A stretch of 64,000 bases of DNA from Diaporthe sp. PMI_573 (taxonomy: Eukaryota > Ascomycota > Sordariomycetes > Diaporthales > Diaporthaceae). Below, in pieces: positions 44,894 through 54,628 of the stretch. Every line of letters starts with the position of its first letter. Position 1 is the first letter of the stretch. The notes below the pieces were generated by a model. It ran no database searches. It was not told where the DNA came from and was given only the letters and a program-made list of their open reading frames with translations. Where the stretch lies: NCBI GenBank assembly GCA_021399435.1, contig JAJTUP010000008.1, forward strand, positions 744,001 to 808,000, written 5' to 3'. The position numbers were made by a program, and so were the translations under genes.

Positions 44894-45809
44894 ATGAAGG
44901 GGTTTGAGATCTCTAAGCTCAGTGGAGGTAAGTCTTCGGTGTCTGAAGATCAACACATGATGTTTTATATATTGCCATCAGACAGCAAACCTCCAGGTTA
45001 CAGTAACTGACAATTCATCTGTAGGCGACAGTAATTCGGTGGAAGCAGTCGCCAGAACATTATGCAGATCGTAAGATATCTCTGCCAACACCACACCGAC
45101 GATGCCGCGGCTGAATTCCGAATAGCTTCTCTGACGATCCTCTTACTCGATGGTTGCGCCCAGGTGCAACGCCTTGGGGCGCGTTGGATACCAGGTCAAT
45201 GTCATGGCAACAAAGAAGAGTGGAGAGGGCCCTGCTGCAAGGAGAGGTCTATGTCGCGCTGGACCTGGAGCCTGAGGCAGGCGATCAAGGGAAGTCGACA
45301 GCTGGTTGCCCGGCCGTGGGGCTCCTCCATCCACCCAACCAAAGTTGGTTGCACCGCTTTTATTCCTTGCTGGTGCACTTACGCCTGTCTGCCCTTGGTT
45401 ACATTCGTCCAGTAGAGGATGAAAATGATGCGAATACGAAGGTTCGTGTTATCCAAGATGATTTGTGACAGCATCGAGCTGACTGGTTGATCAGAGGGTT
45501 AAGATGTTTTTGGCCAATCATCTAGGGAGCAAAACGATAGTACAGAATGTCGTAGGTAAGCCTGCATGGTATATAGAGGTTGTTGCGGTTGATCCATCAT
45601 ACCAGAAGAGAAGACTTGGCTCTCAAATGGTAAAGCACCTCCTGAGTCTTTGCCCTCCGGGCCACCCAGTGTACCTGGAGTGCACCGATAGCAAGAATGT
45701 TGGATTCTACGAGAAGTATGGCTTCAAGGTGATGACTGAGGTGCGCTTGATAGACCCTTTCACCGAGGTAGACGAAGGGGTGAGACTATGGATCATGGCG
45801 AAGCTATGA
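44894..45809 (+). CDS. GNAT-family N-acetyltransferase
   Basis: Acetyl-CoA-dependent N-acetyltransferase of the GNAT fold; acceptor unknown (amine, amino acid or toxic metabolite). Exons 44894-44927, 45025-45070, 45126-45441 and 45495-45809 give 236 aa. The first two exons are very short (34 and 46 nt), but each join restores frame and gives a typical start: MKGFEISKLSG, GDSNSVEAVARTLCRSF, then SDDPLTRWLRPGATPW. The core shows strand beta4 WYIEVVAVDPSYQKRRLG with the acetyl-CoA loop around residues 168-178 (QKRRLGSQMVKHLL), then PVYLECTDSKNVGFYEKYGFKV. A Lys/Val exon junction before MFLANHL follows an intron with CTGAC branch point. Its stop is 45 bp from the stop of the regulator on the other strand. 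Confidence 0.83.
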
Positions 45810-45854
45810 AGAGTAATCATCGCTCATTCCGTTGGTGGTGTTAACTGATTTCCG

Positions 45855-47449
45855 TCAGAAGAGGGCTATTTCCGCCCCGAGAGCTCTCATAGCAGCGTCT
45901 GCATCAAATGAAGCATCTCCGCTCATCCCTGCTTCTTCCAACGTTTCGAAAAGAATCTTCGCGTTCAAACTTGGGTCCCAACTCAAAATCTTGGCTCGAA
46001 ACCGCCTGAGATCAACCTTCCACTGAGGATGGGCGTCGAGAACCTGGAACTCCAGGCTGGCCATCACGAACGGATAGAGCGTGCTATTGCCGACAAGCGA
46101 ATGCCCATATTCCGGTTGTTCGAGGCCCAGGTGTACGGCTTCGAGACAGCTCATCAAGCGGAAGACAAGCTGCTCCGTGGACGGCAGGATGACCCCGGGT
46201 GGAGGTTCCTTCATACCTCCTAATTTGCCTCTCCATCGCCTCCTGTGTTCTAGCATTCCGGCAAAACGCCACGAGTCCCAAAGGTGCATCTGGACGAACT
46301 CCCCGACTGCTCCCGGCCAGAGCCAGAGCTCCAGTTCGCACCCAGGCTCGTCGATACGGGCGAATATGTCCAGTAACAAGCGTGGTAAGCCTGAGACGGG
46401 CTCGACTCCATCTTCCTTGCAGTTTATCCACTGCCGCTGTGCCTTGCGAAACCGGCGCCAGAATCCGAGATGCATTGTTGTCCTACCTAAGACGAGACTC
46501 GGAAGATCCATTATGCCCATGACCTCAAAGCAATGGTGGGTGTATAGATCGGCATCACTGCCTACGTTTTGGAGGTCGCCATGCAGATTGTATAGGTCAG
46601 CCGTGCATAGAAGATGGGTTGTCCACCGAAATCCTCGTAGGATCTGTTGAGCTGTAAGTATGAGGCAGGTTTGACGACGCGCACACACGAGAGCGCTTAC
46701 TGAGAGGGTGCACAAGAGGAGTCCCGCACCCAGTGTTCTGGCTTTGATTATGCCATTGCACGCGGAAAGCTCCGCCTGGAAAGTGCGTAAAGCATGGTCG
46801 AATTGTTGATGAAACCTTAATGAGTGGCCATCTTCAAGAAAGATCTGTAAATTGGCGCAGACGACGAACAAAGCAGTCGATGGTTTTGCCTCCTCTGCGA
46901 TGAGTGGTTTGACCCACTCATGTATCGTCGTCGAGTAGATGTTATGAATGCCCTTGTCAAGAACTGGGCCACGTCAGCAGATGCCCTGTCCAGCTGTGGC
47001 CGGGATTGAAACTGACATCGTTGGAAAGCGAGTTGGGTCTCCTCGTTTATCGCCTCGGGACTACTCAGAGCAACCGACGATTCGTCGAACTGATATGATG
47101 GAAGTGACACAGGCGAAGTCTCACTCGGCGCTGCTGGAGGGCTCCTGATGCTCCCCCCCGCGGTGGTCTCGCCTGCATTGCTCTCGCCGACGTTGCTCTC
47201 GCCTGCATTGCTTTCCGGTGTGCCTATGACCGTCGGTTCGGACCCACCGCCGGGTTTCGAGGATACCCGGCTGCCGTGGTGGGAGGCGGAGGCAATGCTG
47301 TCGCTGCCCCATCGGAGCCGTATGTCGTAGCCATCACACTCTATTCCCTTGGCGCGGCATGCCATGCATGCCGGGCGGGTCTCATCACATTTTCGCTTCC
47401 TCCTCTTGCACGTTGCGCAGCCGCCTCGTGACCGTCGGAATCGAGGCAT
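45855..47449 (-). CDS. Zn2Cys6 transcription factor
   Basis: Fungal binuclear-zinc-cluster regulator, probably controlling its neighbours. Minus-strand exons 47449-47017, 46963-46701 and 46643-45855 give 494 aa. The zinc cluster is at residues 11-38: C11-x2-C14-x6-C21-x6-C28-x2-C31-x6-C38, flanked by Arg/Lys-rich sequence. A linker contains the repeat GESNA/GESNV (47172-47216) and is Ser/Pro-rich. The middle domain begins QRFLDKGIHNIYSTTIHEW, a pattern common in fungal regulators of this type; the acceptor at 46964 is what creates it. The 57-nt intron 46644-46700 has no stop and would read through; GTAAGC donor and ACAG acceptor support it. The C-terminal part carries HPQWKVDLRRFRAKILSWDP. 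Tail-to-tail with the GNAT gene. Confidence 0.82.
47172..47216. repeat. 15-bp tandem repeat in regulator linker
   Basis: Three 15-bp units coding on the minus strand for ESNAG, ESNVG and ESNAG. The units differ at three to five bases. Confidence 0.8.
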
Positions 47450-48830
47450 GTTATGACGGGGTGGAGTGAAAAGGGGCGAGGCCTTACTACCAGGCGGGGT
47501 ACCACAGCTTCATACTTTAGCCAGGGTGCGCCACAGCTCGCGCCCAGGGACAAGGCAAGCTCCTGTAGCGTGTGGTCCGTGAATCCCGAATGCTACGGAA
47601 AGTAAATTACTGCACGTACACTGCTTACTCGCGATTTGCGGGAAGCGCAGTTTCAATAATCAACTAAGCGAGTGAAGGGCATCGTGTTAAGCAACTGTGA
47701 ACAAACACAGTTTATGCTGCAACTACATGATGTACAGTTTCATCTGATGTCTGCGAACAAGGCTGTGCGCATTGACGCACTGACTGATTGTGGAGGACTC
47801 ATGCAGCGTCATATATAACACCTAGGCACTGTGGCACTCTAGGCTATCGCGTTGATAGTGCCAGCACCCTCAAATGGATGCCCGCGCACCTTTTGTTTAC
47901 CAAGAAGCGCTGCAACCAATCAGAGCCTCCCATCTAACTCAACTTCACCACCCACCCCCGATAGTGCTTTTACAACTATGTAGACCAGCAGCCAGCAAGA
48001 AAACCGCCAGTGTTAGAACCAACGGTCCGCTGGTACGGCGTCACCAGCGGCCGCCCCCTTAAGCAGGCTAAAAAGCAGCGGACGAGGGCACAGATGACTA
48101 TAAACCAGCTGCCGTATATAAAACTAACGGCTGGCGCCGTCGACAGCAATAACGAGGGCGGCATAGAAACACAGGACGAGATCGTCGTAATAGAGGACTA
48201 ATTAGGCACTAGACTACCATCGAAAAGCAATATCATGCTTGTTTAGTGCTGGCGAGTAAATAGGAATGCTATATATAAAGTAGTCAGTGAAAGTAAATTA
48301 ATGATTTGTATGGTGAGCTTATGTTTAACTTAAATTCGGGCACATGGGTTGGGATAATTGGTCAGAAAATGGTGCGCAAATATCTGATTTCTTCTATTAA
48401 CTCCGCTTGCTTGATTGGCTTTCATGTATATGAACTCGTAAATGTGTAGCACGATTTCCCAAATTGAGTCCTCCATGCTGAACTGAATAATGTTGCGACC
48501 AAGCGTCCACCACCAGCCAATCTACCAGTGGCAAAAGCAGAGATCTCCGTGAGTGGCGGAAAACACAGTGCTGTGTTGCTCAGCAAACCGCCACGAATCC
48601 CTGGCCAAGCGTGTCCCTGGTATTGGCTCGATCAAGATACTTGCAAGACGCAGACGATTGCAAGCCGCGCAGCTCTCCTGACGTCAACGAGGTATCATCT
48701 TGCACCAGGTAATCTCGAGGTCCTTTACAATGGGATTCCAGTCAGAATCAAGACTGACCCGAATGGACCCCTCCCCCCCTTGAATACCTCGATCGATCTT
48801 CTGAGTTCCTCGGGCAAGCGGTCGAAGTCG
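47450..48830. other. AT-rich intergenic with an orphan frame
   Basis: Promoter of the regulator at the left edge. The interval includes an open frame without ATG at about 47845-48201 (separate entry) and AT-rich sequence from 48200 to 48500. On its right edge a minus-strand frame at 48725-48907 continues past the stop of the 2EXR-like gene in another register. Confidence 0.45.
47845..48201 (+). pseudogene. Orphan open frame, possible mobile-element remnant
   Basis: A frame of about 118 codons without stop and without ATG at its head, ending in TAA at 48201. Readable parts include PARKPPVLEPTVRWYGV, RPLKQAKKQRTRAQMTINQL and the acidic end GGIETQDEIVVIED. The coding style (many ATA, CTA and TTA codons) differs from the neighbouring genes. 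It looks like the end of a longer protein whose start is lost. I do not recognise the family; a transposon-encoded protein is a guess from AT-rich context and codon use. Confidence 0.35.
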
Positions 48831-49403
48831 CTACAGCTTATTTGCTCCAGAGTATAGGCTGCGGGATTCTTTTTGGGGGGTTGAGCCGATGACCCTGAGC
48901 TTTCCATAATCCTGCTCTAGGACAGCGAACGCCAGCTCGTCAACACCATATGTAACTTTCAGGATTCCAAGAAAGCGATGGAGGGACTTTGTGTGGCAGG
49001 TCGGCGGTGGCGCAGCGATGCGGCGGGGCATCCATCCAAAATACGTAATGCCGTCTTCTCTGGACCATATTGACTCAATGACATGCTCGAAGTTGTCCAT
49101 CGCCCAGGGACTTTGCAGGGAAAGGAAGTCATGCTGATCGGAAAACTCTCTGTCAGGGAACCTCAGTGTTGGTGCATTCTCGGCCGGTGATATGTGTTTG
49201 TGCTTGGCGAGCCACTTGAGGAGACGAGGTCGAACCTCACCGGCCTCAGCCTGTAAGACAGCAGGGACTGGCATCCTGACCATGAGATCGAGGGTGCTTG
49301 ACGAATCTGGCGCCCAAATCGCAGGGTCGTCAACCCACTCTGTGAGACGGATCTCGTAAATCATGAGGCGAATCTCAACTGGTAAAATAGCATGAGGTAA
49401 CAT
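48831..49403 (-). CDS. 2EXR-type (F-box-like) protein, probably truncated
   Basis: 190-codon frame on the minus strand. The beginning ILPVEIRLMIYEIRL matches the short N-terminal motif of 2EXR-domain proteins, a large fungal family of unknown function whose members usually start with a Phe-Pro-Leu-Pro-Glu-Ile-Arg pattern. No further domain is clear: PWAMDNFEHVIESIWSRED and RFLGILKVTYGVDELAFAVLEQDYG read as ordinary globular sequence. The frame ends soon after a C6A5 homopolymer (minus-strand sense, about 48870-48880). Immediately there a different register opens and continues (FDRLPEELRRSIEVF) to 48725. This suggests a frameshift or a degenerate gene, although a hidden intron is possible. The gene may therefore be non-functional. 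Confidence 0.5.
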   Translation of the reverse strand: MLPHAILPVEIRLMIYEIRLTEWVDDPAIWAPDSSSTLDLMVRMPVPAVLQAEAGEVRPRLLKWLAKHKHISPAENAPTLRFPDREFSDQHDFLSLQSPWAMDNFEHVIESIWSREDGITYFGWMPRRIAAPPPTCHTKSLHRFLGILKVTYGVDELAFAVLEQDYGKLRVIGSTPQKESRSLYSGANKL

Positions 49404-50285
49404 GGCAGACTCGTATGGGATGAGCGGGAAATTGACCGATGTGTGGCAGGGCCGCGGGATAAAGTTTGGCCAGTCTTAGATGCAAATAATTTGTTTCTCG
49501 TGGTGTGCTCAGAGATTGTGGGATTTCGAAAGACATGATTGGGAAGTCCAACAGAACGCGTGGCATGGAGCCCTTGCCTTTTGTACAGCACAGGAAGATA
49601 TTGTCAATGGTCAAATTTGAACAACACATAATTATCCCTATTCGTGATACCTTGATTTGAGAATTTTTGAACTGTAGGTTTTATATTCACTGTTAGTACG
49701 CTAATACAAATGCAGACCACCTACGTACGTAGTATTACGACCCGTCGAGACTAGGGTGGGCTTCGCCCATCAATCCACCATAGTAACCACCCCGAATGAT
49801 TCTCGCCATTCCTGGTCACACATTTCAAGTTCCTGGAGGTGCCGGTACTTTGTGAAATGCATCGGTGATGTATCATATCAGTCTGTCCTAAATATGTTAG
49901 CATGTCTCCCGCAACGTCTACATAAAGATCACTCGTTAGAACACACCTCCGCCTAAAGAGTGAGATCAAGTGCGAAACACTTAAAGATGATCGCCACAAG
50001 TGTAGCCGTGCATTGATTTGCACGGATCTACTCGTGTGAAATCACTGCATGGGAGACCGAGCACGTCCCAGGAAATCCCGTGAGCCTGATTACACTGCGG
50101 GAAATAAATATCAGAGCGATATCCATGCAGATGTACGCCCAAAAGGTGGTATCATTACGTCGTTTCTCCTAACCATGTAAACAACCAATGCTCCCTATCC
50201 TTAGAAACAGCATCCCGGCCTGCAGTACATGACCCATCACGAACACCTGAAACACCAAGCTCACTGGTCATTCAAGACAAACACG
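49404..50285. other. Intergenic 2EXR-like gene to NDC80
   Basis: AT-rich sequence, with a copy of the small hairpin at 49754-49771. Short frames only. It contains the upstream region of the 2EXR-like gene and the 3' UTR of NDC80. Confidence 0.5.
49754..49771. repeat. Small GC hairpin, copy B
   Basis: GGGTGGGC arm, short loop and a complementary GCCCATC arm. It resembles 9328-9346 in both stem and flanks, including a following CCATAGT block. Confidence 0.4.
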
Positions 50286-52709
50286 TTACTCATCGTCGCC
50301 CTTCTCCTCGGGCATGCCCTCACTCGCGAGCTCCTTCTCGAGCTCGTCCGTAACGAAGCCCTCGTAGTCTTCCATGCTCTTTTGGACGTGCATCTTGAAC
50401 TTGATGACATCGTTGAGCATGCGCGTGATTTCTGTGTGGAGCTCCTCCCTCAAGGCGTTTGCTCGGATAGTGAGTTGCTCGTACCTGTCAAAAAAGTTAG
50501 CTTAGTCTCCATGTAAGAGGGATTGGCCGTTGATGCGGGCTCCGGTGCTTACTCAATGTTGACATTCATCTCCCTCTGCTCCATCAGCTGCACGCTCTCC
50601 GACAGGTTGGATCGCATCTTGGCGAGTTCCTTCTCCATCTTCTCGATCTGGGTGTCCGATGCCATGCGCTGCGTGGTGGTGACCTCCTTGGTCTTCTCGT
50701 GCTCCTCCTCGGCCGCGCGCACCCGGTGCTCCAGTGACTCCACCTCGTTTCGCTTGTCCTCCATGGCCTCCTTGATGTTGTCCAGCAACTCGTGGTCCTT
50801 CATCATCGTGTCCATGGCGTGGCTGCGGCGCTCCGAGATCTCCTTTCGCAGAGAGAGAAAGGCGTTCTTAACTTGACCTCGGAGGTCCAGGTTGAGGATA
50901 TGTGCAGGCTGGTAGCCTGTGTGGGGGTCGGCAAGGAGACGCTCATTTTCAAAACCATCACCGAAAGAGCCCTTAAGTTGTGATGCTGTGAAATTGGGTC
51001 CTTCGTTGACCGTGACCTTCAGCTCGTAGTCCTTGCCTTTTGCGTTGACGGCAGTGGCGGGTATGAGGCCAATCTGGTAGGCCAAGGTGTTGTATCGGTC
51101 GACTGTGCGCTCGAGATCGTCGAGTTTCCTGCTAGCATCGACTTCCTTTTCTGCAACCTTTTTCTTGACCTCATCCAACCGCTGACTGGCTGACTCGATA
51201 CCCTTCTGTAGCCGCTCCCGTTCCGATGTCATGCGGTCGATATCCGCCATGCTTATGCCTTGGTCGTCGACTACTTTCTGCAGGCCTCTCCGCTCATCTT
51301 CAGCCTCGTGCAGCTCCTGCATCATCTTCTCAAGCTCCTCGCGCAGGACTTGTATCCGGCTCTCGTACTTCTCTGATCTCTGCATAGCCAGGGTGTTGTA
51401 CTCCTCGAACTTTACCCGGTCCTCCTCCATGATCTGGTAGTTATTGTCAAGCAAGGCCGGGTCCGGTGTGTTTTTCTCCAACTCTTCGACTTCCCGCTGA
51501 AGCCGTTGATTTTCGGATTCGAGCATCTGCAACTCCTGCTGGTACTTTGAATTCGATCCCTCGAAGGCCTCAGCCATCAGTTGTACGTGCGGAGCCAGAA
51601 CCCTCTCGGCCTCTTCGTCGCCGATGTCGTCGTCCATGTCGAGCCAATCCCTGTAAGCCTTGCTCAGGAAGTCGAAAATGATGTGATCACCAGTCACGTC
51701 GACCCCGGCCTCGGCGCATGCCTCCTCATATCGGTTGGAAGAGTATGCCTCCAGCATTTGTGCCAGCTGCATCATCCAATGTAATATCCCCAGAAACGTG
51801 TACCAGTTCTGCCCACCGACAGCAGCGATCTGGCTCTTGGTGATACTCCTTTCGTAGGGATAGCGAAGCTGTTTTAGCAGCGGCGGCACCTCTTGGTCGA
51901 TGTTCTTCATAAATCTGTAGCTCGGGTCGATACGGTGGTACATCCACTGAAACATGTAGACGAAATCCTTCTGGGTCGGAGACTTCATGACGTTTGGCGA
52001 GAGGGAGTAGTTCATCTCCATCTCGAAGTTGTTCTGGGCAAGATAGTCCAGCAACTCCTGCCCTATTCTCGCCTGGTATGACCGGTCCCTCAGTGGCCGC
52101 GGGTCGCGTGGCACGCCGGCTGGCTGTGGCGCCTGTTGGAAGAAGCTCTGATGACCGCCGACATGGGCGTGGGAGGATGTTCTTGCGCGGTAGACACTGC
52201 TCCTCCGCTCGCCACTGCTGGATGCGCGCCCCGGGATGTTTGAAGGAGTGTACGACTTCAAGGTGCTCGTGCTTTGGGGCTGGTACGACATGCGCCGGGC
52301 AGAGGATGCGCCTAGATCTGCCAGATTGCCACCGGATGAGGAGCGCGCGAACATGGGCTGAGGTGGCCTCGATAATGCCAGGGACTGCCTAGATCCCGAG
52401 ACAGAGCGAGAGTGGCCCGACGAGTACGGCGCGCCGCCGAAGGAGGATTGCGATCGCTTCATTGCGGAGGTGGGGTGTGGAATGGCAGAGTTGTGGCTAA
52501 TGCCGCCAAGAGTCTGCACGACAAGCTCGTGGTCAGTATGTTGTAGCGACGGTACAGAATAGCAAGAGGTGGAAAGCGAAGGACTGGTTGGGTGTGTTGT
52601 GGTTGAGGAGGACAAAAGTAGGGCGGGCGCGAGTGGGTAACATTTGGAAGGGTCCTAGACTGACTTCTCTTGGGCGGCGCACACTCCACAGGCCTGTGTC
52701 TTGCGACAT
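50286..52709 (-). CDS. NDC80: Kinetochore protein NDC80
   Basis: Core subunit of the NDC80 complex that couples kinetochores to microtubules in mitosis. Exons 52709-52665, 52513-50553 and 50484-50286 give 734 aa. The short first exon encodes [15 protein letters not shown] and joins through a 151-nt intron to [12 protein letters not shown]; the frame upstream of 52513 lacks an ATG, so this first exon is needed. A Ser-rich basic N-terminal tail (about 30-140) is the expected microtubule and Aurora-B target region. The calponin-homology domain at about 150-270 includes [28 protein letters not shown] and [14 protein letters not shown]. Long heptad-type coiled coils follow (about 330-530 and 610-720), broken by a loop ([12 protein letters not shown]). 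The last exon is acidic ([10 protein letters not shown]). Divergent from PEX14. Confidence 0.95.
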
Positions 52710-53253
52710 GATGGATGTCGCGACTTGCTGAACGATGATGCGGAATTGATAAAAGACTGGATTGTGATGTCGAGTTGCAAAATAGGATCTGAGGAGTTAA
52801 CTCGACATCAACGACGTGCAGGGTCAGATATATGCGCCAGGCATTCCAAGGACAGTGGCTTTCTCCAGCGCCGTGGGGCCCAACTTCGAGTGCGTGTTGC
52901 CAGGACGCCAGAAAAACAAAAGGCAGTGGCCCAATCAGCAAGAGACATCCCGTTCACTGCATGAGGTGATAGAGGGTTGGGGTTAGACAGGTGTCTGGGG
53001 GGCATGGCTGCATGCCACATGTGAAGTTGGGGGGTAATAACGGTCGGCGCCTGGCGCCTGCGCTTACCGAGTACAGCAGTCAATAATGCCAAGAGCTGGC
53101 CTGCCCGCAGCATGCCCCAAATGTACCTCGGCTTCGGGAATTTATTCAACGGCTGGTCACAAGTCCCTACACCCGGCAACGGACTTCCAACTTCACGATT
53201 CTCCCTCTCTTGTCGATGTAAAGTCATGAAGCAGACCGGATAGTCTGCCCATC
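52710..53253. promoter_or_regulatory. Bidirectional promoter NDC80 / PEX14
   Basis: 544 bp between two divergent start codons. No frame looks coding and no clear TATA box was found. Confidence 0.5.
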
Positions 53254-54628
53254 ATGACGATTCGCGAGGACCTCGTGGCCTCTGCAGTAAGTCTTTGCCC
53301 CGATCGCTCCAGCCACCGATGTCCTGCATGCTAACGACGTCACGCAGGCCCAGTGTAAGTCTTTACGACGAGCCGCATAGAATTCCCCCTTCCCATCGCT
53401 GACGCAGCAACTCGCGACAGTCCTGCAAGATCCCAGTGTCGCGGCATCGCCCGTAGAGAACCGGATCGCCTTCCTCAAGGCCAAGAACCTGACCGAGGAG
53501 GAGGTCCACGCTGCTCTTTCCCGCGGTGGACCTGAGCAGGGACCTGTCACATCATATGCCGCAACTCCTCCTCCTCCTCCAGGCGCAGTGCCAGGGCAAC
53601 AGCCAGCATACTATGGAGGATACCCGCCTTACGGATGGCAGCAACCACCCCCGGCGGTGCCTAAGAGGGACTGGAGGGATTGGTTCATCATGGCCACGGT
53701 GGTTGGAGGTGTAAGCTACGGACTGTACGCCTTAGGCAAGGTATGGATGCTCGGTTGTGAACGCCATATGCAACAGGACTGACAGTTTCACAGCGCTACG
53801 TCTACCCTCTGGTAGCGCCACCGACACCGGAACGCCTCGAGTCCGATAAGAAGTCGATCGACGAACAGTTTGAAAAGGCATTCGTACTTGTGGAACAGCT
53901 TGCCAAGGACACCGAAGAGTTGAAGGCCGCCGAAGAGCAACGGAACGAGAAGCTGAACAATGCGCTGTTTGAACTAGAGACCGTGATTAGTGATCTCAAG
54001 TCTTCCAACAGGAGGAGAGAAGATGAGGCCCAGCGCATCCGGGACGACGTCCACGGCCTCAAGGACTCGGTCCCCAAAGCTCTAGACGCACAGAAGAGCC
54101 TGACCGACTCAAGGCTCCAAGAAATCAACTCAGAATTGAAGAGCCTCAAGACTATTATCAGCCAACGGATGACGAGCCAGCAGCCATTGGCGCCCACAAA
54201 CCCCATTTTCAACCGCCCATCGGTTCCCGCTCCTGTTTCTACTCCCGCGCCAGTGCCAGCGACGTCAAGCTCGAACGGACCGACCAATGCCAATGCTGGC
54301 GCTGAGGAAACGCCCAAGCCTAGCAGTGGGCCATCTGTCCAGGATTACGCGGCGAGCACGGGACGGAGTTCTCCGTTCAGCAGCGGCATTTCAGCTTCTA
54401 CGGTGAAGATACCAGAGTGGCAGAGAGCAAGTAAGTCATGGGTTCCACCTCCAAGATCAACCTAAAACTTTTTGCCCTCTTGTTTCCATCATCCTTGCTT
54501 CTAGGCACCGTAGAGCATCTGCTGACAAATCTCAAGTGGCCACCAAGAAGAGTAGCAGTACGTTGAACGGCGCCGGCGCGGATGGTGGTAGCAGCTCACA
54601 GACAGAGGCGGGTGGTAGCAGCTCTTGA
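53254..54628 (+). CDS. PEX14: Peroxisomal membrane protein PEX14 (docking factor)
   Basis: Central component of the peroxisomal docking/translocation complex; binds PEX5 cargo receptor and PEX13. Five exons: 53254-53286, 53348-53354, 53421-53740, 53794-54430 and 54537-54628, giving 362 aa. Exon 2 is only 7 nt; it joins to VASAAQFLQDPSV, the usual start of the N-terminal PEX5-binding domain. That domain continues SPVENRIAFLKAKNLTEEEV and then a Pro/Tyr-rich linker. A membrane segment follows at about 100-119 (WFIMATVVGGVSYGLYALGK). Exon 4 starts with RYVYPLVAPPTPE and a coiled coil (about 130-230), then a Pro/Ala/Ser-rich tail ending with KIPEWQRAMATKKSSS. The last intron uses the AG at 54535-54536 after a GCTGAC branch point, creating the MATKK join. 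Confidence 0.9.
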
